Shown here piece by piece: positions 53,359 to 61,776 of a stretch of 64,000 nt of DNA. Position numbers and translations under genes: made by a program. This DNA is from Marivita sp. GTDB lineage: Bacteria > Pseudomonadota > Alphaproteobacteria > Rhodobacterales > Rhodobacteraceae. Under the pieces are notes generated by a model that was given only the letters and a program-made list of their open reading frames with translations, did not search any database and was not told the DNA's origin. Location: contig NZ_JALEGT010000100.1 of NCBI RefSeq assembly GCF_022763305.1, positions 37,326 to 101,325 on the forward strand, given 5' to 3'. Position 1 is the stretch's first letter, and each line of letters starts with the position of its first letter.

Positions 53359-54617
53359 CCGTCCAGACCGCCACACTTCCCAACGGCTTTCGCATCGTGA
53401 CCGAGCATATGCCCGGTCTGGAAAGTGCAGCCATCGGCATCTGGGTCACGGCTGGCGGGCGGCACGAACGCCCCGAACAGAACGGCATCGCGCATTTCCT
53501 TGAACATATGGCGTTCAAGGGCACCAAGACGCGGTCGGCGTTGCAGATCGCCGAAGCCATCGAAGATGTGGGCGGCTACATCAACGCCTACACGTCGCGC
53601 GAAGTGACGGCCTATTACGCCCGCGTGCTCCGCAATGATGTGGGGCTGGCTCTGGACGTGGTGGCCGACATTCTGCGCAACCCGGTCTTCGATCCCAAGG
53701 AGATCGAGGTCGAGCGTCACGTGATCCTGCAGGAGATCGGACAGGCCGCCGATACGCCGGACGACATCATCTTCGACTGGCTGCAGGAAAAGGCCTATCC
53801 CGATCAGCCCATCGGGCGCACGATCCTCGGCGAAACGGACCGGGTTTCAGGCTTTTCGAAAGACGATCTGGCGACCTTCGTGTCCGAACACTATGGCCCC
53901 GATCAAATGATCCTTTCTGCCGCCGGTGCGGTTGACCACGACGCTATCGTGTCACAGGCCGAGGCGCTCTTCGGCGACATGATCGCCCGTCCAGCACTGA
54001 TCGCGGATGCCGCACGCTTCCATGGCGGGGAAAGCCGCAAGGTCAAGGACCTCGAACAGGCGCATCTGGCACTCGCCTTTGAGTCGCCGGGCTATCGAGA
54101 CCCGAACTTCTATGCTGCTCAGGTCTATTCCGTGGCTCTGGGCGGCGGCATGTCGAGCCGCCTGTTCCAGGAAATCCGCGAAAAGCGCGGGCTGTGCTAT
54201 ACGATCTTTGCCCAGACCGGTGCCTATTCCGACACTGGCATGACGACGATCTACGCAGGCACCAGTGGCGAAGAGATACGGGACCTCACGAACCTCACCA
54301 TCGACGAGATGAAGCGCGCGGCAGAAGATATGTCCCCTGCCGAGGTGGCGCGCGCGCGGGCTCAGATGAAGGCTGGATTGCTGATGGGGCTCGAAAGCCC
54401 GTCCTCGCGCACCGAACGGCTGGCACGGATGATCCAGATCTGGGGCGAGGTGCCCTCGCTCGAGGATACGGTGTCGCGGATCGACAGTATCACCACCGGC
54501 GACGTGCGGGCCTTTGCCGAACAACTGGTCCGGAAGGCACCCGCGGCCATGGCGCTTTATGGTCCGGTCGGTACGGCACCGGATCTCGCGGCCCTGTCCC
54601 AACGCCGCGTGGCCTGA
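53355..54617 (+). CDS. M16-family zinc peptidase (processing protease-like)
   Basis: 420 residues of the M16 (pitrilysin/mitochondrial processing peptidase) family. The inverted zinc motif H-x-x-E-H is in GIAHFLEHMAFKGTKTRS (His47, Glu50, His51), and the downstream second glutamate lies near ERHVILQEIG. Two homologous halves (about 1-200 and 215-420) make one subunit of a dimer. The start codon is TTG at 53355, inside the thrC stop. The family's substrates in bacteria are mostly unknown. The next GNAT gene starts at its stop (TGATG). Confidence 0.93.
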   Translation: MTVQTATLPNGFRIVTEHMPGLESAAIGIWVTAGGRHERPEQNGIAHFLEHMAFKGTKTRSALQIAEAIEDVGGYINAYTSREVTAYYARVLRNDVGLALDVVADILRNPVFDPKEIEVERHVILQEIGQAADTPDDIIFDWLQEKAYPDQPIGRTILGETDRVSGFSKDDLATFVSEHYGPDQMILSAAGAVDHDAIVSQAEALFGDMIARPALIADAARFHGGESRKVKDLEQAHLALAFESPGYRDPNFYAAQVYSVALGGGMSSRLFQEIREKRGLCYTIFAQTGAYSDTGMTTIYAGTSGEEIRDLTNLTIDEMKRAAEDMSPAEVARARAQMKAGLLMGLESPSSRTERLARMIQIWGEVPSLEDTVSRIDSITTGDVRAFAEQLVRKAPAAMALYGPVGTAPDLAALSQRRVA

Positions 54618-55201
54618 TGCTCGGCCTGCGGCGCAAGCTTCGGCTCGATACGGAGCGGATGGTACTGCGCCCGCCGATCCACAGCGATTTCACTCCCTGG
54701 AGCGCCCTGCGCAGGGACAGCGAAGGCTTCCTTGCCAAATGGGAACCAAGCTGGGCGGAAGACCACCTGACGCGACGTGCGTTCACCAACCGCGTCTATT
54801 GGGCCAACCGCGCCATCGGCAATGGCTCTGCCGTTCCGCTGTTCCTGCTGCGGCGGAAAGACGACATGCTGCTGGGCGCGATCACGCTCGACAATATCCG
54901 GCGCGGACCTGCGCAGGCCGGCACACTGGGGTACTGGATCGGCGAACCGTTCGCGCGGCAGGGTTATATGCGCGAGGCGATTGACGCCGTGGTGCATTAC
55001 GCCTTCGACCGTCTGGACCTGAGCCGGATCGAGGCGGCCTGCCTGCCCGAGAACAAGGCGTCGCGCGGTCTTCTGGAAAAGGCCGGGTTCAAATACGAAG
55101 GTGTGGCGCAAAGCTACCTTCAGATCGACGGGCGCTGGCGCACGCATGTGCTTTATGCTGCCCTGCGCCTCGATCGACGGGGACGCACCGATGCGGGCTA
55201 G
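54617..55201 (+). CDS. GNAT-family N-acetyltransferase (RimJ/RimL-like)
   Basis: 194 residues. It has the RimJ/RimL style opening LRLDTERMVLRPPIHSDFTP, the middle GTLGYWIGEPFARQGYMREA motif with the acetyl-CoA loop, and RIEAACLPENKASRGLLEKA plus GFKYEG at the C-terminal side. Acetylation of a ribosomal protein or amino acid is possible but not shown. Translation is coupled to the peptidase gene (TGATG). A tail of palindromes follows the stop codon. Confidence 0.87.
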   Translation: MLGLRRKLRLDTERMVLRPPIHSDFTPWSALRRDSEGFLAKWEPSWAEDHLTRRAFTNRVYWANRAIGNGSAVPLFLLRRKDDMLLGAITLDNIRRGPAQAGTLGYWIGEPFARQGYMREAIDAVVHYAFDRLDLSRIEAACLPENKASRGLLEKAGFKYEGVAQSYLQIDGRWRTHVLYAALRLDRRGRTDAG

Positions 55202-55202
55202 G

Positions 55203-55295
55203 GCCAAGACCTTTCGAAAGGTCTTGGCACTGCGGTTTGCAAACCGCGCAAAAAGCGCGTTCGACCGCGCTTGATCCACGCCGCTTCGAAGCGGC
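55203..55295. repeat. Multi-palindrome module after the GNAT gene
   Basis: A run of inverted repeats directly behind the stop: a 26-base perfect palindrome with half-site GCCAAGACCTTTC (55203-55228), a 16-base one with half-site GCGGTTTG (55232-55247), GCGC/GCGC around AAAAA (55246-55258) and a 16-base one with half-site GCCGCTTC (55280-55295). Two are centred on TTCGAA. They could form consecutive hairpins that end transcription. Confidence 0.75.
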
Positions 55296-55361
55296 TTGCC
55301 CATCTCTATTCCTCTGGATCGCCAAAGCCCGCGTGCTACCTTCCCGTCAGGAGGTGTCGGT

Positions 55362-56198
55362 ATGCGTTTCAAACCACTCTGGATGGCGCTGGCCATCGCA
55401 ATCATGGGAAGTGCGGCCTTTGCCCAAGAGTCCCGCCGCCCAAGCCATTGCCTTGCCATCGCGGATGCCACGCCGGGCGCGGCCTATATCCAGAAAGCGT
55501 CATGGACCGCGCCTGTGCCGCAATACTCGGTGCGCATCAACTATGTCGCGCACGCGACATTTCTCTTGCAGACGCCCGGCGGGCTCGACATCGCGACGGA
55601 TTTCACCGGCTTTCTGGGGAACACCACGCTGATCCCCGATGTGGTCACGATGAACCATGCCCACGACACCCATTGGACGGCCAATCCAGACCCCGCCATC
55701 CCGCATGTCCTGCCGGGGTGGGGGCCGTTCGGCGAGGGCATCGACCACCATCTCGAGTTGGGCGAAGTGCTGGTGCGCAACGTCTCCACCGACATCCGGT
55801 CGCAATTCGGCGGGCAGGAGGACAACGGCAATTCGATCTTCATTTTCGAAGTCGAAGGTCTTTGCATCGGCCATCTGGGGCATCTGCACCACGAACCCAA
55901 CGAACAGCAATACGCGGCGATCGGGCGGCTTGATGTGGTGATGGTGCCGGTCGATGGCGGATATACCCTGCCCCGCGACGTAATGGTCCGCATCGTGGAC
56001 CGGCTCAAATCAAGCATCGTGATCCCGATGCACTGGTTTTCGGGATTTGCGCTCGAGGCGTTTCTTGAGCAGGTGCAGGACAGCTTCGTGATCGACCGGC
56101 GCGACAGTTCTTTCCTCGAAGTATCATTGCGCGATCTGCCGTCCCGTCCTACGGTCGTGGTCCTGCGTCCCGAATGGCTTCGCGACGCGCAGAACTGA
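55362..56198 (+). CDS. Exported metallo-beta-lactamase-fold hydrolase
   Basis: 278 residues with an N-terminal signal peptide (MRFKPLWMALAIAIMGSAAF, cleavage near AFAQE). The mature part has the MBL-fold order: VAHATFLLQTPGGLDIATDF, the first metal segment TMNHAHDTHW (His99, His101, Asp102, His104), HLGHLHHEP and IPMHWFSG. The spacing H-x-H-D-x-H differs from the usual H-x-H-x-D-H. It resembles UlaG-like (COG2220) hydrolases. AGGAGG lies upstream of the ATG. Substrate unknown. Confidence 0.82.
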   Translation: MRFKPLWMALAIAIMGSAAFAQESRRPSHCLAIADATPGAAYIQKASWTAPVPQYSVRINYVAHATFLLQTPGGLDIATDFTGFLGNTTLIPDVVTMNHAHDTHWTANPDPAIPHVLPGWGPFGEGIDHHLELGEVLVRNVSTDIRSQFGGQEDNGNSIFIFEVEGLCIGHLGHLHHEPNEQQYAAIGRLDVVMVPVDGGYTLPRDVMVRIVDRLKSSIVIPMHWFSGFALEAFLEQVQDSFVIDRRDSSFLEVSLRDLPSRPTVVVLRPEWLRDAQN

Positions 56199-56217
56199 TT
56201 CACTCGGAGACCCGTTG

Positions 56218-57639
56218 ATGCCTCGCGACTCTGCCGATAGCGGCTTTATCGACGCCCTGTCGCAACATTTCCCCGCGGATATGTTTTCCCGCGCAGACCA
56301 ATCCTACCTCGAAGAGCCCCGTGGCCGCTTTCAGGGCGCGCGCGGCTTTGTTGCCCGCCCCCGGTCAACCGAAGAGGTGTCGGCCTTGGTGAAAGCCTGT
56401 GGCGAAGCGGGTGTCGGCATCGTGCCCTATGGCGGCGGCACCGGTCTGGTGGCCGGGCAGATCGCGCCCGAGGGCGAACCGGAGATGCCTCTGATCCTTT
56501 CGCTGGAGCGGATGAACACGATCCGGGCGGTCTACCCGCAGGAAAACGTGCTGATCGCGGATGCCGGGGTGATTCTGGCCAACATCCAGAAGGCCGCGGA
56601 AGAGGTGGATCGCCTGTTCCCGCTGTCGCTGGCCTCGGAAGGATCGGCGCGGATCGGTGGATTGCTGGGCACCAATGCCGGCGGCGTCAACGTGCTGCGT
56701 TATGGCAATACGCGCGACCTGTGCCTTGGGCTTGAGGTCGTGATGCCCGACGGGTCGATCTGGAACGGGCTGAAACGCCTGCGCAAGGACAACACCGGGT
56801 ACGATTTGCGCAACCTGATGATCGGGTCCGAGGGCACGCTGGGGGTCATCACCGGCGCGTCGCTCAAGCTGTTTCCCCGCCCGGCCAGCATCGGGACGGC
56901 GGTGTTCGTGATCCGTGATGCCGAGGCGGCGCTGGACCTGTTGTCGCTTGCAAAGTCGCAACTGGGCGAAAGCATCAGCGCTTTTGAGTTGATGCATGGG
57001 AACGGGTTGGACTTTCTGCAGCAGACCATGCCCGACGTGCGCAAACCCTTTGGCGATCATCACCCCGAATGGATGATCCTGATGGATATCGGTCTTCCAA
57101 AGGGGCTGGACCCGCAGGAGGCGCTGGAAAACCTGTTCATGTCGGCCGAAGCCGAAGGCATCGTGTCGGACGCGGTGATCGCGCAATCCGAGACTCAGCG
57201 GAACGATTTCTGGGCCGTGCGCGAGTTGATCCCCATCGCCAACCGGCAGATCGGCGCAGTGTCGAGCCATGATGTGTCCGTTCCCTTGGGCGAGCTTCCC
57301 CAGTTCATCGCTCGCGTCTGGCAGAGCATTGCGCAGGTGGGCGAGTTCCGGATCAACTGCTTCGGCCATGTCGGCGACGGCAACCTGCATTGCAACGTGT
57401 TCCCGCCCGAAGGCCAGCCCCGCGATCTGTTCCTTGAGGAGACCAAACAGATCAAGCGGATGGTGCATGACATCGCCAACGAACTGGGTGGCACGTTCAG
57501 CGCGGAACACGGTGTCGGTCGGGCCAAGAAGGCCGATCTGGCGCGCTATGGCGATCCGGCCAAGCTGGCGGCGATGCGCGCGATCAAGGATGCGCTGGAT
57601 CCCAAGGGCATCATGAACCCCGGTGCCGTTCTATCGTGA
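56218..57639 (+). CDS. FAD-linked 2-hydroxyacid dehydrogenase (GlcD/D2HGDH-like)
   Basis: 473 residues. The N-terminal PCMH-type FAD domain contains IVPYGGGTGLVAGQ and LGTNAGGVNVLRYGNTRDL; the C-terminal domain has INCFGHVGDGNLHCNVFPPE, the metal/substrate H-x-G-D-G-N-x-H motif, and FSAEHGVGRAKK. Such enzymes oxidise D-lactate, glycolate or D-2-hydroxyglutarate; the sequence alone does not choose. ATG 56218 lies 3 bases after a TTG; CGGAG upstream favours the ATG. Its last 9 bases overlap the convergent transglycosylase gene. Confidence 0.93.
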   Translation: MPRDSADSGFIDALSQHFPADMFSRADQSYLEEPRGRFQGARGFVARPRSTEEVSALVKACGEAGVGIVPYGGGTGLVAGQIAPEGEPEMPLILSLERMNTIRAVYPQENVLIADAGVILANIQKAAEEVDRLFPLSLASEGSARIGGLLGTNAGGVNVLRYGNTRDLCLGLEVVMPDGSIWNGLKRLRKDNTGYDLRNLMIGSEGTLGVITGASLKLFPRPASIGTAVFVIRDAEAALDLLSLAKSQLGESISAFELMHGNGLDFLQQTMPDVRKPFGDHHPEWMILMDIGLPKGLDPQEALENLFMSAEAEGIVSDAVIAQSETQRNDFWAVRELIPIANRQIGAVSSHDVSVPLGELPQFIARVWQSIAQVGEFRINCFGHVGDGNLHCNVFPPEGQPRDLFLEETKQIKRMVHDIANELGGTFSAEHGVGRAKKADLARYGDPAKLAAMRAIKDALDPKGIMNPGAVLS

Positions 57640-58440
57640 CGCAACGCGGAACACGCACCCGTCGGTGACAAGCTGAGGCGGCGTGAGGCACAGGCCTTTC
57701 GCTGTCTGGAACGCCTGCAGCACCTTGGGCACATAAGCGCGGGTTTCGGCGTAGTCCGGCACACCGTTCGCGCGGACCACTGCGTTTTCACCGGCATTGT
57801 ACCCAGCCAGCGCCAGAATCACGTCGTTGTCGAATTTCTCCATCAGGAAATCGAGGAAGGCGACACCGCCCTTGATGTTCTGTGTTGGGGAAAAGCTGTC
57901 CGACACGCCAAAACGCTCGGCTGTGGCGGGCATCAACTGCATCAGCCCCTGCGCGCCGACCGAGCTTTGCGCATCGACGCGGCCCGCCGATTCCACCGAG
58001 ATCACGGCCAGAGCCAGCGCTGGCGAGACCCGTGTGCCTACCGTATGCAGAAGGATGTCCTTTCCATGCCGTTCGGCAATGCCCTGAAGGTCCTGAAGGC
58101 GCGGTGCCGCGATGCCCTGCCCTGACGGTGGGTTGAGCAGACGCACCAAGGCAGGTTCCAGCCGTCCGGGCCCCTTGGCCTCGATCGACGGCGAAATGTC
58201 ATTCCAGAACCAGGCCAGCGTATCGCCTCCCGGTACCCTCGGCTGTGGGGCCGCTGCTGCCGGAGCTGCGGGTATGCTGGGGGCCTGCGGTGCGATCTGA
58301 ACCGTGATCCGTTTTTTCGCACCCGACGACGGCGGCTTTACACGCTTTGCCGAGAATTCGGGAAATGGCGGAGGATCGGCCATGGCACCACCCGCGCCAA
58401 GGCACATGGCGACCAGCGCCAGGACAAAATACCGTTTCAT
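57631..58440 (-). CDS. Lytic transglycosylase (SLT domain) with signal peptide
   Basis: 269 residues. The N-terminal ~21 residues form a signal peptide (MKRYFVLALVAMCLGAGGAM), followed by a Pro/Ala-rich linker (40-70). The SLT domain has the catalytic glutamate Glu150 in AVISVESAGRVDAQSSVG, then GAQGLMQLMPATAERFG and LALAGYNAGENAV. It cleaves peptidoglycan between MurNAc and GlcNAc in the periplasm. Its divergent position next to the tad pilus locus suggests it opens the wall for the pilus secretin, though that is inference. Confidence 0.92.
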   Translation of the reverse strand: MKRYFVLALVAMCLGAGGAMADPPPFPEFSAKRVKPPSSGAKKRITVQIAPQAPSIPAAPAAAAPQPRVPGGDTLAWFWNDISPSIEAKGPGRLEPALVRLLNPPSGQGIAAPRLQDLQGIAERHGKDILLHTVGTRVSPALALAVISVESAGRVDAQSSVGAQGLMQLMPATAERFGVSDSFSPTQNIKGGVAFLDFLMEKFDNDVILALAGYNAGENAVVRANGVPDYAETRAYVPKVLQAFQTAKGLCLTPPQLVTDGCVFRVASR

Positions 58441-58798
58441 GTGCAGGCTCCTGCTCGACGCCCGATTTTTTTGTTTGATGAAGTATGACACAATCCGGTC
58501 TTCAAGGCCATTTCGTTTCGAAGATGCCATCAATCGCTCCGATGTCAGGTCCAGATTCTCTCTAAAATTCGCAATGATCCGGGCGGTGATGTTTTTTATA
58601 TTGATAAAAATCAGTATCTTAAGAGAAAATCATTAACTTTTTTACGACGCTCCAAAATCGGACCAATGCGGTCAAACTGCTGCCCCAATCCGACAGCTAT
58701 AAGTACTCATCCAAGACGGGATGGAGCGAATGAGAGAGCGCTCAACACAAAGTCCTGAGCTTGGCCAACGTGAGCAAACTAGGACTATGGAGATCACC
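58441..58798. promoter_or_regulatory. Divergent control region between transglycosylase and flp pilin
   Basis: About 358 bases, unusually AT-rich for this chromosome around 58560-58650. It should hold promoters for both the transglycosylase and the pilin. A TTAA-N10-TTAAC pair (58619-58637) recalls a CtrA half-site but the spacing is not the consensus seven bases, so I do not call it. No open frame here looks coding. Confidence 0.5.
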
Positions 58799-58996
58799 AT
58801 GATCAATTTCATCAAGAACTTCCGCAAAGACGAAGACGGCGCTGTTACGGTTGACTGGGTCGTTCTGACCGCTGCTGTTGTGGGTCTGGCAATCGCTGCT
58901 TATGGCGCGATCCAGGAAAACACCGACGCCGTTCTGACTTCGACCGGCGGTGCGGTTCTCGGCGCCCAGGAGTGGCTGCCGGCAGCTGCCGACTAA
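58799..58996 (+). CDS. flp: Flp/Fap-type pilin
   Basis: 65 residues. A 14-residue leader ending in RKDEDG is followed by a hydrophobic segment AVTVDWVVLTAAVVGLAIAA, the type IVb (Flp) prepilin pattern; cleavage after Gly14 leaves Ala1, with Asp5-Trp6 where classical Flp pilins have Glu5-Tyr6. A short C-terminal tail follows, as in Flp. The ATG at 58799 has GGAG 6 bases upstream. A strong hairpin terminator lies behind the gene. It is the subunit of the pilus assembled by the following genes. Confidence 0.88.
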   Translation: MINFIKNFRKDEDGAVTVDWVVLTAAVVGLAIAAYGAIQENTDAVLTSTGGAVLGAQEWLPAAAD

Positions 58997-59299
58997 TCGT
59001 CGTCACTCGACTACGGGAAAAAGGCGCGCATCTGCGCGCCTTTTTTCTTGTCTACCCGACAGCCTTGCGCGCCCTGCCGACTGTCGAAGGCGCTTGGCGC
59101 GCTGAATCAGGCCGCGCCCGACATGCGGCCCGGAGGATCACCAAGGGTCACGGTTCGGTGAGCCCGCCGACTTCCACCCCGGATCCTCAAATTCGCCACA
59201 ATCTGCCCCAGACGCAGACACAATGATCCATTACCCCCAAGACTGAACCATGTTTCAGCACGTCACAGAGTGCGGTTTCGGAACATGTAAGGAGGCATT
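58997..59299. other. Intergenic region between flp and cpaB
   Basis: Contains the flp terminator at its left end. The remainder (about 59047-59290) shows no recognisable gene, including no prepilin peptidase, and no other clear hairpin. The cpaB ribosome site AAGGAGG sits at the right end (59288-59294). Confidence 0.55.
59018..59046 (+). terminator. Rho-independent terminator after flp
   Basis: AAAAAGGCGCGCA and TGCGCGCCTTTTT form a perfect 13-base stem with a TC loop, followed by a T-run. It lies 22 bases after the pilin stop and should give a short, abundant pilin transcript separate from cpaB onward. Confidence 0.9.
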
Positions 59300-60157
59300 A
59301 TGCGCATCGTTTTTGGACTTGTCCTTGTCGCGGGCCTGGCTTTGGCCGGGTTCGCCGTCTACATGGCACAGAACTACATTGGCGCGTACCAGACCGCGCT
59401 CGAACAGGAACGCAGCAAGGCAACGTCAAGCATTCCGGTGCAGGGCGTCTATGTTGCGACGCGTGCACTGGATTACGGCGAGATCATCACCGACGAGGAC
59501 ATCGCGTTGATGCCCTGGCCCAAACAGACCCTGCCGGACAACTTCTTTGATGAATCCAACCCGGTGAACGCCGAGGGCGCGGAACTGCGCGTGGCACTTC
59601 GTCCGATCGAAAAGAACGAAGCGATCATGGCCAGCAAAGTCAGTGAGCCAGGCGCCGATGCCGGTCTGACATCGCGCCTTGAAAAAGGTCAGCGCGCCTT
59701 TGCGATCAAGGTCGATGTGGCCTCGGGCGTGTCTGGCTTCCTCCGTCCGACCGACCGCGTCGATGTTTATTGGACCGGGCGCGTCAGAAGCAACGACCCC
59801 AACCTGCCGAACGGTGAAGTTACGAAACTGATCGAAACCGGGGTCAAACTGATCGCCATCGACCAGACGTCCGAGACCGACACCGCCCAGACGACGATTG
59901 CCCGCACGGTGACGGTTGCCGCCAGCCCGCAACAGGTGGCCTCGCTGGCGCAAGCACAGTCCACGGGACGCCTGTCTCTGTCTCTGATGGGCCGCAATGA
60001 CGACACCGTCGCCGAGGTGATCGAAGTCGATCAGCGGACGCTTCTTGGCATCGAGGCGCGCTCGGAAGTCGAAAAACGGCCGGCACTTGAGGTTTGCACG
60101 ATCCGCACGCGTCGCGGTGGCGAAGTTGTGGAAGTGCCCATCCCTTGTACGAACTGA
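59300..60157 (+). CDS. cpaB: Flp pilus assembly protein CpaB
   Basis: 285 residues. An N-terminal membrane helix (MRIVFGLVLVAGLALAGFAV) is followed by a SAF-type domain (VYVATRALDYGEIITDEDIA, about 49-110) and a RcpC/CpaB C-terminal domain (TDRVDVYWTG, TVTVAASPQQVASLAQAQS). CpaB sits in the periplasm and helps the secretin channel of the tad pilus. It has AAGGAGG 5 bases before the ATG. 193 bases separate it from cpaC, with a small inverted repeat AGGCGCA/TGCGCCT (60205-60227) in the gap. Confidence 0.93.
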   Translation: MRIVFGLVLVAGLALAGFAVYMAQNYIGAYQTALEQERSKATSSIPVQGVYVATRALDYGEIITDEDIALMPWPKQTLPDNFFDESNPVNAEGAELRVALRPIEKNEAIMASKVSEPGADAGLTSRLEKGQRAFAIKVDVASGVSGFLRPTDRVDVYWTGRVRSNDPNLPNGEVTKLIETGVKLIAIDQTSETDTAQTTIARTVTVAASPQQVASLAQAQSTGRLSLSLMGRNDDTVAEVIEVDQRTLLGIEARSEVEKRPALEVCTIRTRRGGEVVEVPIPCTN

Positions 60158-60350
60158 AGCACCGCGCACCGGATCTGGTGCCACCGTCCAAATCCCGTTT
60201 GATGAGGCGCAGCATTATGTTGCGCCTTATCCACATGAAGCACCCCTCTGAAATCATTGATTCTTGCAATAAAAGCCGACTTGGCGCAGCTTGTTCGCAA
60301 TATCGGGCGAAAAGACCCAAATCTGAGGCGTGATCGGAAAGGCAGGTCAC

Positions 60351-61772
60351 ATGTATACGAGCAGTCCCATCAAGGCCGTCCTGTTGGGCGCGGTTCTTGC
60401 TATTTCTCCGATGGCGCAAACAGCGTTTGCTGAGACCCTGCGTGTCATCCGGACCAATACTGAATCGACACTGAACGTTCCCATGAACCGTGCAGTTGTG
60501 GTCGAAAGCGAAGTTCCGTTCGCGGAGCTGAGCATCGCCAACCCGTCGATTGCAGATATCTCGTCCCTTTCGGACCGAACCATTTACGTGCTGGGCAAGA
60601 CCCCCGGCACGACGACATTGACGATTCTGGACGGTAACGGCCAGCTCATCACCAATGTCGATGTCCGGGTCGCCCCGGACCTCACCGAGTTCAAAGAACG
60701 TCTGCGCCAGATTCTTCCGGACGAGAAGATCGAGGTTCGCACCGCGAATGACGGCATCGTTCTGTCCGGCACCGTGTCCAGCACGATCCGCATGCAGCGA
60801 GCGCTTGATCTTGCCACCCGCTATGCGCCCGAGCGCGTGTCGAACCTCATGACCGTGGGCGGTGTCCAGCAGGTCATGCTGAAGGTGCGCTTTGCCGAGA
60901 TGCAGCGCTCCGTGTCGAAATCCCTGCAGGCCTCACTTGCAACAGGCGGGTCTGTTCTCGACGGAGACCTCGGCCTGGAACTGGGGACCGGCAACGCCGC
61001 CCCCCTTGCCGCCGTAGATTCCGTGTCGGACAAACTGACTTCCGGAGCGGGGTCGCAAGGCGCGATCTTGTTCGGGTTCAACGCGGGCGGACTGGAAGTG
61101 GGCATCCTGCTTGAAGCCCTCGAGGCGAAAGGCGTCGTGCGCACACTCGCGGAACCGAACCTGACCTCTTTGTCGGGACAGGAAGCGACCTTCCTTGCTG
61201 GCGGTGAATATCCGGTGCCGGTTTCGCAGGAAAACGGCGCGATTGCCGTCGAATTCAAGCCATTCGGCGTCGAGTTGAACTTCATCCCGCGCGTTCTGGA
61301 CGATAACGTCATCAACCTCGAACTCGAGGCAGCGGTGTCCTCCATCGACCCGAGCAGCGGTGTCGATATCGGCGCCATCCGCATCGACGGCTTCAGCCGC
61401 CGTGAGACCACCACGACAGTCGAGCTTCGGGATGGCGAAAGCTTTGCCATCGCGGGCCTGTTGCAGGACGATTTCCGTGACCTGAACAGCCAGGTTCCGT
61501 GGCTGGGTGACATCCCCGTGCTGGGTGCGCTGTTCCGCAGCGCCGAATATCAGCGCGAACAGTCCGAACTGGTGATCATCATCACGCCGCATCTCGTGAC
61601 GCCCACGCGTGGCGAAGCGCTGGCCTTGCCGACCGATCGTGTCCGGCCGCCGAGCGAAAAAGACCTGTTCCTCTTTGGACGCGTTGCCAATGACACGCGC
61701 AATCTGCGCGGGGCCGCCGGTGAAGTTGCCAAGCAGGATTTCTCGGGTTCCTATGGTTATGTGATGGATTAA
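60351..61772 (+). CDS. cpaC: Tad pilus secretin CpaC (RcpA)
   Basis: 473 residues. A signal peptide (cleaved near AFAET) is followed by an N-terminal BON-like/secretin N domain (PMNRAVVVESEVPFAELSIA, RQILPDEKIEVRTAND) and the C-terminal secretin domain with VRTLAEPNLTSLSGQEATFL, GGEYPVPVSQENGAIAVEFK and the multimer segment VPWLGDIPVLGALFRS. It forms the outer-membrane pore for the Flp pilus. ATG 60351 lies behind AGG; a GTG at 60330 is unnecessary. Coupled at 4 bases to the OmpA-like lipoprotein gene. Confidence 0.95.
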   Translation: MYTSSPIKAVLLGAVLAISPMAQTAFAETLRVIRTNTESTLNVPMNRAVVVESEVPFAELSIANPSIADISSLSDRTIYVLGKTPGTTTLTILDGNGQLITNVDVRVAPDLTEFKERLRQILPDEKIEVRTANDGIVLSGTVSSTIRMQRALDLATRYAPERVSNLMTVGGVQQVMLKVRFAEMQRSVSKSLQASLATGGSVLDGDLGLELGTGNAAPLAAVDSVSDKLTSGAGSQGAILFGFNAGGLEVGILLEALEAKGVVRTLAEPNLTSLSGQEATFLAGGEYPVPVSQENGAIAVEFKPFGVELNFIPRVLDDNVINLELEAAVSSIDPSSGVDIGAIRIDGFSRRETTTTVELRDGESFAIAGLLQDDFRDLNSQVPWLGDIPVLGALFRSAEYQREQSELVIIITPHLVTPTRGEALALPTDRVRPPSEKDLFLFGRVANDTRNLRGAAGEVAKQDFSGSYGYVMD

Positions 61773-61776
61773 GGCG

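Noticed and set aside
58619..58637. Possible CtrA site upstream of flp (TTAA-N10-TTAAC)
   Set aside because: CtrA sites need seven bases between halves; the spacing here is ten, so I do not call it.
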